Below are positions 27,819 to 36,352 of a stretch of DNA of 64,000 nt, piece by piece. The position numbers and the translations under genes were made by a program. Each line of letters starts with the position of its first letter. Position 1 is the stretch's first letter. Origin of the DNA: Bacteroidaceae bacterium (GTDB lineage Bacteria > Bacteroidota > Bacteroidia > Bacteroidales > Bacteroidaceae); assembly GCA_017503645.1 (NCBI GenBank), contig JAFVSR010000018.1, forward strand, positions 1-64,000. Reading direction: 5' to 3'. The notes under the pieces are model-generated. The model had not been told where the DNA came from and did not search any database. It was given only the letters and a program-made list of their open reading frames with translations.

Positions 27819-28418
27819 TCAGCTATGTCTGTCGGCGAGCTCGCGCTCCATATCCTGCAATGTGAAACCCATCTGCTCGTTGAGCACCAAAAGGTGATAG
27901 ACAAGGTCGCAAGCCTCGTACAGGTAACGCTCCTTGTTGCCATCAATGGCCTCAATTACAGTTTCCACAGCCTCTTCGCCCACCTTTTGCGCAATCTTGT
28001 TCACGCCCTTGTTGAACAGGTGAGTGGTATATGAACCCTCGGGCATAGCGGCGTGGCGGCCCTGAATAACCTTCTCGAGCTTACGTATGAAGCCCTCGGT
28101 CTCGGGAGTGTCGAAACAGGCTGTAGTGCCACGGTGACAGGCAGGGCCGTAAGGCTTGCCCATAATGAGTAGCGTGTCGTTGTCACAGTCGGGGTACATC
28201 TGCACCACCTCAATGAAATTGCCACTTGTTTCACCCTTTGTCCACAGAGCATTGCGCGAACGGCTGTAGAACGTAGCCTTGCCGGTCTCCACTGTTTTTT
28301 CAAATGCCTCACGGTTCATATAAGCAACCATAAGCACTTTCAATGTAGCGCAGTCCTGCACCACCACAGGCAGCAGGCCATCGCTGTTCTTTGATAAATC
28401 GAAATCGGAAAAATTCAT
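27819..28418 (-). CDS. hisIE: phosphoribosyl-AMP cyclohydrolase / phosphoribosyl-ATP pyrophosphatase
   Basis: This bifunctional protein has 199 residues and performs steps 2 and 3 of histidine synthesis. The HisI half (1-~105) has WTKGETSG and DCDNDTLL with metal-binding Asp/Cys, and ACHRGTTACF. The HisE half (~110-199) has the helical KVGEEAVETVIEA. It is separated from hisF by 235 bp containing repeats; otherwise it follows the operon order. Confidence 0.96.
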   Translation of the reverse strand: MNFSDFDLSKNSDGLLPVVVQDCATLKVLMVAYMNREAFEKTVETGKATFYSRSRNALWTKGETSGNFIEVVQMYPDCDNDTLLIMGKPYGPACHRGTTACFDTPETEGFIRKLEKVIQGRHAAMPEGSYTTHLFNKGVNKIAQKVGEEAVETVIEAIDGNKERYLYEACDLVYHLLVLNEQMGFTLQDMERELADRHS

Positions 28419-28469
28419 ATCTTATAATCTTATTATTTTATTATCTAAAATATCATTCAACACCTTAAG

Positions 28470-28647
28470 AGATACTTCACTTCGTTCAGTATGACACGTT
28501 ATTGTCATTCTGTTTTTGCGATGTCATTGATTTGCTTTTCTATTGGCAACCCGCCGATAACATAACATTGTTTTGTCATTCCGAACCCTGTGTGAGGAAT
28601 CTCAACCTATCACTGTTTTTAGATACTTCACTTCGTTCGGTATGACA
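28470..28647. repeat. 27-bp direct repeat pair within the his operon
   Basis: Positions 28470-28496 and 28621-28647 match except for one base (AGATACTTCACTTCGTTC...TATGACA). Between them is TGTCATTCCGAACC...GAGGAATCTC, a string of the kind found in dispersed intergenic repeats. They fill the hisF-hisIE gap. Confidence 0.75.
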
Positions 28648-28653
28648 ACCGCA

Positions 28654-29409
28654 TTACAATCTTACCTTGATATTCTGTTTCTGCAACTCCCTTTTAAGCG
28701 CCTCCACGGTAATTTCGCCATAGTGGAAGATACTTGCAGCCAGTGCCGCATCGGCCTTGCCTTTGGAAAGCACATCGGCAATATCGCCCACGCAGCCTGC
28801 ACCACCCGATGCAATTATGGGGATGGAGAGCTCCGATGCCAGAGCAGCAAAAGTGTCGCAAGGATAGCCGTTGCGCGTGCCGTCGTGGTCCATAGAGGTG
28901 AAAAGTATCTCACCGGCGCCACGCTCCTGCCCCTCACGAGCCCACGAAAAGAGCTCCTTGTCGGTGAGTTGGCGGCCACCGTGAGTGGTTATGCGCCATA
29001 CACCGTCAATCTGCTTGGCATCTACCGCAAGCACCACAAACTGGCTGCCATACTTCGATGCAATCTCGTCTATCAACTGCGGGTTGCGCACCGCCGCACT
29101 GTTAATGGAAATTTTGTCGGCACCGGCATCGAGCAGGCGGGCGGCATCCTCAATGGTGGATATTCCGCCACCCACGGTAAAGGGGATGTTTATGTTGGAT
29201 GCAATGCGCTCCACAAGCGAGGTGAATGTATTGCGCCCCTCCACGGTGGCACTTATATCAAGATAGACAAGTTCGTCGGCACCCTGGCGGGCATACATAC
29301 GGCCCAGTTCCACGGCATCGCCCACATCTTGCAGGCTCAGAAAATTTATACCCTTAACGGTGCGCCCCTCTTTCACGTCGAGGCAGGGAATTATTCGTTT
29401 TGCAACCAT
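28654..29409 (-). CDS. hisF: imidazole glycerol phosphate synthase, cyclase subunit
   Basis: A 251-residue (beta-alpha)8 barrel. With HisH it makes IGP and AICAR. The catalytic Asp residues are in IPCLDVKEG (residues 8-16) and DHDGTRNGY (~130). The phosphate sites are VGGGIS and ASGGAG. The start overlaps hisA by 19 bp. Confidence 0.97.
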   Translation of the reverse strand: MVAKRIIPCLDVKEGRTVKGINFLSLQDVGDAVELGRMYARQGADELVYLDISATVEGRNTFTSLVERIASNINIPFTVGGGISTIEDAARLLDAGADKISINSAAVRNPQLIDEIASKYGSQFVVLAVDAKQIDGVWRITTHGGRQLTDKELFSWAREGQERGAGEILFTSMDHDGTRNGYPCDTFAALASELSIPIIASGGAGCVGDIADVLSKGKADAALAASIFHYGEITVEALKRELQKQNIKVRL

Positions 29410-30116
29410 AGCTCCAAATCTTTAAGGGTTATGCGGCCTTCATAAATAGCCTTGCCAATGATTACACTATGCAAGCCCAGTTCGTGAGCCTTGCGAATAT
29501 CATCCATAGAACTTATGCCGCCACTCAACGTGGTATCCACGGTGGGGAAATTATCATTCAGCTCCACATATAGCGGGAAATTGGGCCCCTGCAGCATACC
29601 ATCCTTGGAAATATCTGTACAAATAAGCTGCTTGAGACCAAAGGGCAGGAACCACCCTATTATCTCGTCGATGCTTACCTGCGACTCTTTGAGCCAACCG
29701 TGAGTAGCCACATTGCGGCCACGCACATCGGCACCCAGTATAACGTGCCCGGCACCATAGTTCTGCAACCAATCGGCAAAGAGTTCTCTGTTATCCACCG
29801 CCACACTGCCGCAGATAACCCTGTTGGCACCCGCGTTCAGCGCCGCACGCAGCGCATCGGTACTTTTAATGCCGCCACCCCACTCTATGTCGAGATTGGT
29901 GTTTGTGGCAAGCTGTTCAAGCACGCGCAGATTGCAAGGTTCCTTGGCCTTTGCGCCGTCGAGGTCCACGACGTGCAAGCGACGTACACCGCAGTCTGCA
30001 TACATTTTGGCCATATCCACAGGATTCTGCTCATACACTTTTTTGATGTCGTAATCGCCCTGTGTGAGGCGCACACAGCGCCCATCTATCAAATCTATTG
30101 CAGGAATCAGTTCCAT
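29391..30116 (-). CDS. hisA: phosphoribosylformimino-5-aminoimidazole carboxamide ribotide isomerase
   Basis: A 241-residue barrel enzyme for the ProFAR isomerase step. It begins MELIPAIDLIDGRCVRL with the catalytic Asp8. WGGGIKSTD and SGGISSMDD are the phosphate-binding loops, with ICTDISKDGMLQGPN carrying the second Asp. Its start shares one base with the hisH stop. Confidence 0.97.
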   Translation of the reverse strand: MELIPAIDLIDGRCVRLTQGDYDIKKVYEQNPVDMAKMYADCGVRRLHVVDLDGAKAKEPCNLRVLEQLATNTNLDIEWGGGIKSTDALRAALNAGANRVICGSVAVDNRELFADWLQNYGAGHVILGADVRGRNVATHGWLKESQVSIDEIIGWFLPFGLKQLICTDISKDGMLQGPNFPLYVELNDNFPTVDTTLSGGISSMDDIRKAHELGLHSVIIGKAIYEGRITLKDLELWLQNE

Positions 30117-30706
30117 TACAATTCAATAAAATTTTTCAATATACACTCTCCCACGGCACCGCTCTTCTCGGGGTGGAACTGCGCACCGTAGAAATTGTCC
30201 TTGTTTATTGCAGCTGCAAACTCACGCCCATTGCACGATGTGGCAATGGTGCCGTCGCATACATCGGCTGCAAACGAGTGAACGAAATAGACAAAAGCAC
30301 CCTCGTCAATGCCCTTGAAGAGCGGTGATTGCAGATTGCGAATCTCGTTCCAGCCCATATGAGGCACCTTCACTCCATCGGCGGGCGACGGTGTGAAACG
30401 GCGCACCTCGGCATCAAAGATACCCAGGCAGCGGGCGTTGCCCTCCTCGCTGCTGCAGCACATCAATTGCATACCTATGCATATACCAAGCACAGGCTGT
30501 TTAAGCCCCTTGATGACGTCGCACAAGCCGCGCTCGCTCAATTTCTGCATAGCCGACGAAGCCTCGCCCACACCGGGCAACAGCACCCTGTCGGCATTCC
30601 TTATAATATCGTGGTTGTCGGTAACGCAATATTCGGCCCCAATGCGGTCGAGCGCATTGCACACCGAGCGCAGGTTACCGGTATCATAATCTACTATAGC
30701 TATCAT
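30116..30706 (-). CDS. hisH: imidazole glycerol phosphate synthase, glutaminase subunit
   Basis: A 196-residue class-I glutamine amidotransferase that passes ammonia to HisF. The triad is intact: Cys in GICIGMQLM (~residue 77), then His and Glu in FHPEKSG (~180). It also has the oxyanion PGVGEASSAM. It serves as an internal comparison for the altered glutaminase of pyrG. It overlaps hisB by 4 bp. Confidence 0.97.
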   Translation of the reverse strand: MIAIVDYDTGNLRSVCNALDRIGAEYCVTDNHDIIRNADRVLLPGVGEASSAMQKLSERGLCDVIKGLKQPVLGICIGMQLMCCSSEEGNARCLGIFDAEVRRFTPSPADGVKVPHMGWNEIRNLQSPLFKGIDEGAFVYFVHSFAADVCDGTIATSCNGREFAAAINKDNFYGAQFHPEKSGAVGECILKNFIEL

Positions 30707-31827
30707 AAAACCCCCTTGCTGCTTGGCAGTTCGTAACTGAATGGTTCGCGCTTCACCGCCATACGCAGTGCACGCGCAAACGCCTTGAATATTCCCTCGG
30801 CAATATGGTGGTTATTTTCACCCTGCGCCTTTATGTGAAGGTTGCACCCCATAGCCGCAGCCAGCGACTTAAAGAAGTGGCTGAACATCTCGGTGGGAAC
30901 ATCGCCCACATACTCACGCGTAAAGGTGACATCCCAACAGAAATCTATTCGGCCACCAAAATCAATGAGCACCATAGCGCGGCTCTCGTCCATAGGCAAC
31001 ACAAAGCCATAACGGCCTATGCCTCGTTTGTTGCCGAGTGCCTTAACCACCGCCTCGCCCAATACTATGGCAATATCTTCCATAGTGTGATGCTCGTCAA
31101 CGGAAAGGTCGCCCACGGCTTTCACCTGCAACGACACACCCGCGTGATGCACTATCTGGTCGAGCATATGGTCGAGGAATTTAAGCCCTGTGTCTATGCC
31201 CGATGTGCCACGGCCATCGAGGTCGATGCTCACCGTTATATCGGTCTCCTTTGTTTTGCGCACCACTGTGGCAGTGCGCTCCTCGCAACGGAGGAACTCG
31301 GCAATGGTGGCCCAGCTGTCGGTGGCAAGCACGCACACATCGGCATAGGGCAAGGCGCGCATCTCCTCTATACGTACCTTGTCGGCAGTGTAGAGGATAG
31401 CCTTTGCACCAAGATTCTTGGCAAGCTCCACATCGGTGAGGCGGTCGCCAATGACAAAACAGCACGACAAGTCGTACTCGCCCGTCATATATTTGCCAAA
31501 CATACCCGTGCCCGGCTTGCGGGTGGGTTGGTTGTCGCTCTTATACGTAACGTCTATAAGCTGGTCGGCAAATTCAATACCCTCGCCTGCAAGCACCTGC
31601 AACATCTTGTTGTGCACAATGTCGAATTGCTCGCGCGGGTAGGCATCGGTGCCCAAACCATCCTGGTTGCTTGCAAGCACAAGTTCGAAATCGCTCTCGG
31701 CTATGCGTGCAAGCGAGCCTATTGCACCCGGCATAAAGACAAGCTGCTCCAGCGTATCCACCTGCTCGGTCACAGGCGGTTCCCATATAATTGTTCCGTC
31801 GCGGTCTATAAAAAGTGCCTTTTTCAT
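30703..31827 (-). CDS. hisB: histidinol-phosphatase / imidazoleglycerol-phosphate dehydratase
   Basis: A bifunctional 374-residue protein. The N-terminal HAD phosphatase (1-~165) has DRDGTIIWEPP with Asp8 and Asp10 and later GDRLTDVELA. The C-terminal dehydratase (~180-374) has DLDGRGTSGIDTG, the metal-binding DEHHTMEDI, and NNHHIAEGIFKA near the end. The fused form also occurs in gammaproteobacteria. It overlaps hisC by 4 bp. Confidence 0.97.
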   Translation of the reverse strand: MKKALFIDRDGTIIWEPPVTEQVDTLEQLVFMPGAIGSLARIAESDFELVLASNQDGLGTDAYPREQFDIVHNKMLQVLAGEGIEFADQLIDVTYKSDNQPTRKPGTGMFGKYMTGEYDLSCCFVIGDRLTDVELAKNLGAKAILYTADKVRIEEMRALPYADVCVLATDSWATIAEFLRCEERTATVVRKTKETDITVSIDLDGRGTSGIDTGLKFLDHMLDQIVHHAGVSLQVKAVGDLSVDEHHTMEDIAIVLGEAVVKALGNKRGIGRYGFVLPMDESRAMVLIDFGGRIDFCWDVTFTREYVGDVPTEMFSHFFKSLAAAMGCNLHIKAQGENNHHIAEGIFKAFARALRMAVKREPFSYELPSSKGVL

Positions 31828-32867
31828 TTTCCAAAATCTTTTACCACGGCAAGCATACTGTCATTCTCGCCCGGTGTACCTATTGTAATTCTCAAACACT
31901 CGCTGCAACCCTTTACTTTTGAACGGTCGCGCACGATAACCTCGCGGGCTATAAGCGCATCGTAGAGGGCACGCGCATTGCTCACCCTCACAAGCAGGAA
32001 ATTGGCATCGGAGGGGAACACCTTTTCAACACAGGGCATCTGCTGCAGCGCCGCGGCCACACGGGCACGCTCGCTCACAATGAGCTCTATCTCGCCCTGC
32101 ACATCGCGGTCGAGCAACTCCATTGCACGCATCATACCCGCCTTGTTTATGTTATAGGGGTATTTAACGTTGGCAAACAGTGCCATCACCTCCTTTGCGG
32201 CAAATGCCAGCCCCAGGCGCAAGCCCGCAAGGCCATAAGCCTTGGAGAGGGTTTGCAGAACAATGAGGTTCTTGTACTCGCCAAGCAGGGTTGTGAGGCT
32301 TGGTTGCGAGGCAAAATCTATGTATGCTTCATCCACCACAAGCACCCCCTTGAAATTGTCGAGCAGATATCGCATCTGCTCAATGGGGAATATATTGCCC
32401 GAAGGGTTGTTGGGCGAGCACACAAACATCAGTTTGGTATTCTCGTCGCAAGCGGCAAGCAGTTCATTGGCAGGCAGGGAGAAATCGCCGCCCAACTGCA
32501 CCTCGCGCACTTCGACATCATTTATGTCGGCCGCCACGCGGTACATACCATAGCTGGGTGCAATGGCCACCACGTTGTCTATGCGCGGTTCGCAGAAGAT
32601 GCGAAAGCAGAGGTCTATTGCCTCGTCGCTGCCGTTACCTATGAACATCTGCTCCACTGCCACACCCTTCACAGGCGCAATGCGGGCCTTCAGCTCGGAC
32701 TGACGAGGATCGGGGTAGCGGTTGAAGCCGTTGTCAAAAGGATTTTCGTTGGCATCGAGGAAAACTCCCAATGCCCCTTTATACTCGTCGCGCGCTGTGG
32801 AATAGGGCGCAAGCGACTTTATATTTTTGCGGACAAGCCGCATTACATCGTCGATATTCATAATCAT
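31824..32867 (-). CDS. hisC: histidinol-phosphate aminotransferase
   Basis: A 347-residue PLP aminotransferase. Visible motifs are DANENPFDNGFNRYPD at the N-terminus, GNGSDEAID, SPNNPSGN, VDEAYIDFA, and the PLP lysine in LQTLSKAYGLAGLRLG (~residue 212). It overlaps hisD by 4 bp. Confidence 0.96.
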   Translation of the reverse strand: MIMNIDDVMRLVRKNIKSLAPYSTARDEYKGALGVFLDANENPFDNGFNRYPDPRQSELKARIAPVKGVAVEQMFIGNGSDEAIDLCFRIFCEPRIDNVVAIAPSYGMYRVAADINDVEVREVQLGGDFSLPANELLAACDENTKLMFVCSPNNPSGNIFPIEQMRYLLDNFKGVLVVDEAYIDFASQPSLTTLLGEYKNLIVLQTLSKAYGLAGLRLGLAFAAKEVMALFANVKYPYNINKAGMMRAMELLDRDVQGEIELIVSERARVAAALQQMPCVEKVFPSDANFLLVRVSNARALYDALIAREVIVRDRSKVKGCSECLRITIGTPGENDSMLAVVKDFGK

Positions 32868-34147
32868 ATTTCTTTACCCATACGCAAAAGGGCAGCCGCA
32901 GCGTGAGCATCGAGACCTTCGGCCTTCGCCATAGCAACGATGGTGTCGCCAAGTTCGTCTATACCCTCTTTTGTAAGTTCTTGATATGTTATTTTGCGCA
33001 CAAAACTATCGAGGTTCACACCGCTGCAAGAGCGCGCCCAGCCACTCGTAGGCAGTGTATGGTTGGTACCCGATGCATAGTCGCCGGCACTCTCGGGCGA
33101 GTAGTTGCCTATGAACACGCTGCCCGATGCGGTTATTTTGTCGGCCACTTCCCACGGATTATCCATTGATATAATCAAGTGCTCGGGCGCGTAGCTGTTT
33201 ACAAAAGCCACCTGCTCCTCAACCGTGGGCAGAACTATTGTGCGACTATTTTCCAAAGCCTTTGCGGCAAGTTCCTTGCGAGGCAGCTTTGCAAGCTGTT
33301 CTGCCACACAGGCATCAACGGCATCGGCAATGGCAGTGCTGCCACACACAAGTATAGCCTGCGAATCGGTGCCGTGCTCGGCCTGGGAAAGAAGGTCGCT
33401 TGCCACAAATGCAGGGCAGGCTGTATCATCGGCCATCACAAGCACTTCCGAGGGGCCCGCAGGCATATCTATCGACACTCTGTATGTAACGCGCTCCTTG
33501 GCCTTCGTCACATAACGGTTGCCCGGCCCGAATATCTTATCCACTGCGGGAATGCTCTCGGTGCCGTATGCCATAGCAGCCACAGCCTGCGCACCACCTA
33601 CCTTGAATATTCTATCCACACCGCACACCATAGCGGCCGAAAGCACCGCGGAGGCCACCTTGCCCTGCTTGTTCACAGGTGTGCAAAGCACTATCTCCTT
33701 GCAACCCGCCACCTTTGCAGGAATGGCAAGCATAAGCACAGTAGAGAAAAGGGGCGCTGTGCCACCCGGGACATAAAGCCCCACTTTTTGAATGGGCACG
33801 GCGCGCTGCACACATTTTACCCCGGGCGATGTAACCACCTCGATATCATTGAAGCGCTGCGCCATATGAAAACGTGTGATGTTGCGGGCAGCCTTTGCAA
33901 TGGCATCCTTCAAATCCTGTGGCACAAGAGCAAAAGCCTCGCGTTTCTCCTCCTCGCTTACCTCAATGGCAGCAAGTTCCACACCGTCAATCTCGCGGGC
34001 AAGCTCGCAGATAGCCTTGTCGCCATCGCGCCTCACACGCTCAATTATGGCATCTACACGTGCGGCAATTACCGCATCGTCGGTAACCACGCGCTCACAC
34101 AGCGCGCCCCATTCACTGCGGGCAGGGTTTATATATCGTTTTATCAT
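32864..34147 (-). CDS. hisD: histidinol dehydrogenase
   Basis: A 427-residue, Zn- and NAD-dependent enzyme that oxidises histidinol to histidine. The start is MIKRYINPARSEW (ATG at 34145-34147), overlapping the hisG stop (ATGA). The frame continues upstream but only into hisG. Motifs include VGLYVPGGTAPLFSTVLM, VGGAQAVAAMAYGT, GPGNRYVTKAK, DMPAGPSEVLVMAD, EHGTDSQA, and YAPEHLI. Confidence 0.96.
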   Translation of the reverse strand: MIKRYINPARSEWGALCERVVTDDAVIAARVDAIIERVRRDGDKAICELAREIDGVELAAIEVSEEEKREAFALVPQDLKDAIAKAARNITRFHMAQRFNDIEVVTSPGVKCVQRAVPIQKVGLYVPGGTAPLFSTVLMLAIPAKVAGCKEIVLCTPVNKQGKVASAVLSAAMVCGVDRIFKVGGAQAVAAMAYGTESIPAVDKIFGPGNRYVTKAKERVTYRVSIDMPAGPSEVLVMADDTACPAFVASDLLSQAEHGTDSQAILVCGSTAIADAVDACVAEQLAKLPRKELAAKALENSRTIVLPTVEEQVAFVNSYAPEHLIISMDNPWEVADKITASGSVFIGNYSPESAGDYASGTNHTLPTSGWARSCSGVNLDSFVRKITYQELTKEGIDELGDTIVAMAKAEGLDAHAAAALLRMGKEI

Positions 34148-34995
34148 AATACAATCTTTTCGAGAGCCAACACCAGAATATCCTCGGCACCAATAGCCTT
34201 CAACTGCTCTATCACACTCCATAGTTGCTTTTCATCAACCACCGTTTGCAACGAGCACCAATCCTTTTGCGCAAGAGGAATAACCGTTGGGCTGCGCATT
34301 GCGGGAAGAATCTTCACAGCCTCGTCGAGCGCTGCGGTGGGGATATTGAGCAACAAATACTTTTTACCCGCACCCTTAAGTACCGATTCGAAGCGCGACA
34401 CCAACTGGCGTGCAATGGCCATCTTCTCCTCGCTCAGGCCCGGGGTACCAATGAGCACCGCCTCGGAGTGAAGCACCTGTTCCACCTCCACAAGACCGTT
34501 TGTAATGAGCGTGCCGCCCGACGACACAATATCAAAAATGGCATCGGCAAGCCCCGCTGCGGGAGCAATCTCCACCGAACCTGTAATGGTGTGAATTTCG
34601 GCCTTTATACCATTCTCCTCAAAATACTTTGTAAGCACATTGGGGTACGATGTGGCAATACGCTTGCCGTTGAAATAACCAAGCCCTTCATAAGCATCGG
34701 TCTTGGGAATGGCAAGCGAAATGCGGCAACCGCCAAACCCGAGTTTTTGCAGTATATCAACATCGTAGCCACGCTCGGCCACCTCGTTGTAACCCACAAT
34801 ACCCAAATCGGCAGCACCCATCGACACCGTTTGCGGAATATCATCGTCGCGCAAAAAGAGAATCTCCACAGGGAAATCCGATGCACGCATCAAAAACTTT
34901 CTCTTTTCCTCTTTAATGGTAACGCCCGCATCGCGCAGCAGCTGCATACTCTGCTCGTTCAAGCGCCCTTTTGTCTGTACAGCAATTCTCAGCAT
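34144..34995 (-). CDS. hisG: ATP phosphoribosyltransferase, long form
   Basis: The first enzyme and usual feedback control point of the pathway. At 283 residues it is the long HisG with a C-terminal regulatory ACT-like domain, which needs no HisZ. Motifs are VQTKGRLNEQ, DLGIVGYNEV, ATSYPNVLTKYF, GSVEIAPAAGLADAIFDIVSSGGTL, and a final EDILVLALEKIVL. It is the first structural gene of the operon, with the ATG 166 bp past the attenuator hairpin. Confidence 0.96.
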   Translation of the reverse strand: MLRIAVQTKGRLNEQSMQLLRDAGVTIKEEKRKFLMRASDFPVEILFLRDDDIPQTVSMGAADLGIVGYNEVAERGYDVDILQKLGFGGCRISLAIPKTDAYEGLGYFNGKRIATSYPNVLTKYFEENGIKAEIHTITGSVEIAPAAGLADAIFDIVSSGGTLITNGLVEVEQVLHSEAVLIGTPGLSEEKMAIARQLVSRFESVLKGAGKKYLLLNIPTAALDEAVKILPAMRSPTVIPLAQKDWCSLQTVVDEKQLWSVIEQLKAIGAEDILVLALEKIVL

Positions 34996-35160
34996 ATAAT
35001 TATTGTTTTATTTTAAGGAATAAATTCTTGCACCAAATGTTGCAATGTCATCTCGAGCGTACGCGAGAGATCTATACACCCTCGTTGAGATTTCTCCTCC
35101 TAACAGTCGTCGAAATGACAATTTGATACAATTTTACATCTATTCTTGTTATTATTTCAA

Positions 35161-35199
35161 AAAAAATAAAAAGAGCTCACCATTCTTGCAGGTAAGCTC
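35161..35199 (-). terminator. his attenuator: intrinsic terminator
   Basis: On the minus strand GAGCTTACC (35199-35191) pairs with GGTGAGCTC (35181-35173), one G-T pair included. The loop is TGCAAGAAT, followed by TTTTTATTTTTT. It lies between the leader peptide and hisG. Its 5' arm (CTTACC) is complementary to GGTAAG at the leader stop codon, the alternative antiterminator pairing. Confidence 0.85.
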
Positions 35200-35231
35200 A
35201 TAGATTATAGCGTTCGCAAAACGGGAACACC

Positions 35232-35239
35232 CCACTTAC
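35232..35239 (-). promoter_or_regulatory. his antiterminator 5' strand overlapping the leader stop codon
   Basis: GGGTAAGT includes the TAA stop. GGTAAG can pair with CTTACC in the terminator's 5' arm. A ribosome resting at the stop would mask it and let the terminator form. A ribosome stalled on the His codons, ~27-38 nt upstream, would leave it free. This reading is inferred from complementarity. Confidence 0.65.
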
Positions 35240-35295
35240 CCAACTCTTTTTTGAGACAGGCGATGATGGTGGTGATATACGTTTTGTGCAAACAT
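35236..35295 (-). CDS. hisL: histidine operon leader peptide
   Basis: The 19-codon frame reads MFAQNVYHHHHRLSQKRVG and stops with TAA. Four consecutive His codons (CAC CAC CAT CAT) occupy residues 8-11. AGATAGAGA precedes the ATG. Position, size and His run match the role of HisL in attenuation, where charged tRNA-His sets ribosome position. It has no sequence relationship to the enterobacterial peptide beyond the His run. Confidence 0.82.
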   Translation of the reverse strand: MFAQNVYHHHHRLSQKRVG

Positions 35296-35374
35296 TCTCT
35301 ATCTGTTTTTTATTTTGTTACCCTAACAACGCCGGCTGCTCACATTTTGCAACCTATATTGCGTTTTCACATCG

Positions 35375-35382
35375 CGAAGATA
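35375..35382 (-). promoter_or_regulatory. promoter -7 element of the his operon
   Basis: TATCTTCG on the minus strand lies 80 bp upstream of the leader ATG. TTTATG about 19 bp further up is a weak -33 element. Apart from the leader elements, 34996-35464 contains TCATCTCGAGCGTACGCGAGA at ~35048, a dispersed-repeat-like string, and no other gene. Confidence 0.55.
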
Positions 35383-35464
35383 GTAAATTTTACAATACTT
35401 CATAAACATTTGTACACTTTTTTCGCCATTGCGCCGAAAAAAGTGTACAAACAGGTTTCAATGG

Positions 35465-36346
35465 TTATTTCCTCTGCACTATGTGTGCCCCTGCGGGAAC
35501 GTTCTCGGTAACCCAAATGTTACCGCCTATCACCGCATCGCGGCCCACTGTTACCCGCCCAAGAATGGTGGCGTTGCTATACACAATGACATTGTCCTCC
35601 AATATCGGGTGGCGGGGAATACCCTTTATGGGGTTGCCGTTCTCGTCGAGCGGGAAACTCTTAGCACCTAATGTAACTCCTTGATATAGCTTCACGTTGT
35701 TGCCTATGATACAGGTTTCTCCTATAACTATACCGGTGCCGTGGTCTATTGTAAAATAGTCGCCTATCTGCGCACCCGGGTGGATATCTATGCCCGTTTC
35801 GCTATGGGCTATTTCGGTAATGATGCGGGGAATAAGAGGCACGCCAAGTTCCAAAAGGCGGTGTGCCATACGATAGTTGCTCACGGCCTTTATGCTGGGG
35901 TAGCAGCTGATGACCTCGCCAAAGCCTGTGGCCGCGGGGTCGCCGTTGTATGTAGCCTCCACATCCTTGGCAAGGGCGGCACGCAGCGCGGGCAGATACT
36001 CAATGAACGAGAGTGCCATTTTGCTTGCCGCGGCGGCCGCCGTGGCGGGGCTGTCGCAATTATTGCTGTAACAGAGCCCGGCACATATCTGCTCGCACAA
36101 GATTTTGTACAGGCGGTCTATGTTCATACCTGTTTTGTATGCAAGGGTGTGGTGCTCCTGCACCGAGTCGCCAAAGTATCCGGGGAACACAATGGCACGC
36201 ACAATATCCACAGCCTCGGACAACACGCGCCACGAAGGCATAGGCTCGCCATCGCGGCGATGGTGGAACATATCTTGGGAACCGCCGCTGCTCAGCAATT
36301 CGTCTATAGTATGCGAGAAGACGTCGGCAATAGTTTTTTCTTTCAT
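35465..36346 (-). CDS. cysE: serine O-acetyltransferase
   Basis: A 293-residue enzyme that makes O-acetylserine from serine and acetyl-CoA. The N-terminal half is helical. The C-terminal left-handed beta helix shows hexapeptide repeats and the active-site HSETGIDIHPGAQIG and DHGTGIVIGET, then YQGVTLGA, KGIPRHPILEDNVIVYSNATILG. It is the last gene of the operon that starts at 39719 and follows cysK by 6 bp, so both cysteine-forming enzymes are made together. Confidence 0.95.
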   Translation of the reverse strand: MKEKTIADVFSHTIDELLSSGGSQDMFHHRRDGEPMPSWRVLSEAVDIVRAIVFPGYFGDSVQEHHTLAYKTGMNIDRLYKILCEQICAGLCYSNNCDSPATAAAAASKMALSFIEYLPALRAALAKDVEATYNGDPAATGFGEVISCYPSIKAVSNYRMAHRLLELGVPLIPRIITEIAHSETGIDIHPGAQIGDYFTIDHGTGIVIGETCIIGNNVKLYQGVTLGAKSFPLDENGNPIKGIPRHPILEDNVIVYSNATILGRVTVGRDAVIGGNIWVTENVPAGAHIVQRK

Positions 36347-36352
36347 AGTAGT

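Noticed and set aside
35251..35511. + strand frame of 86 codons across the his leader and the cysE end
   Set aside because: The minus strand holds the leader peptide, terminator and cysE 3' end, which explain this region better.
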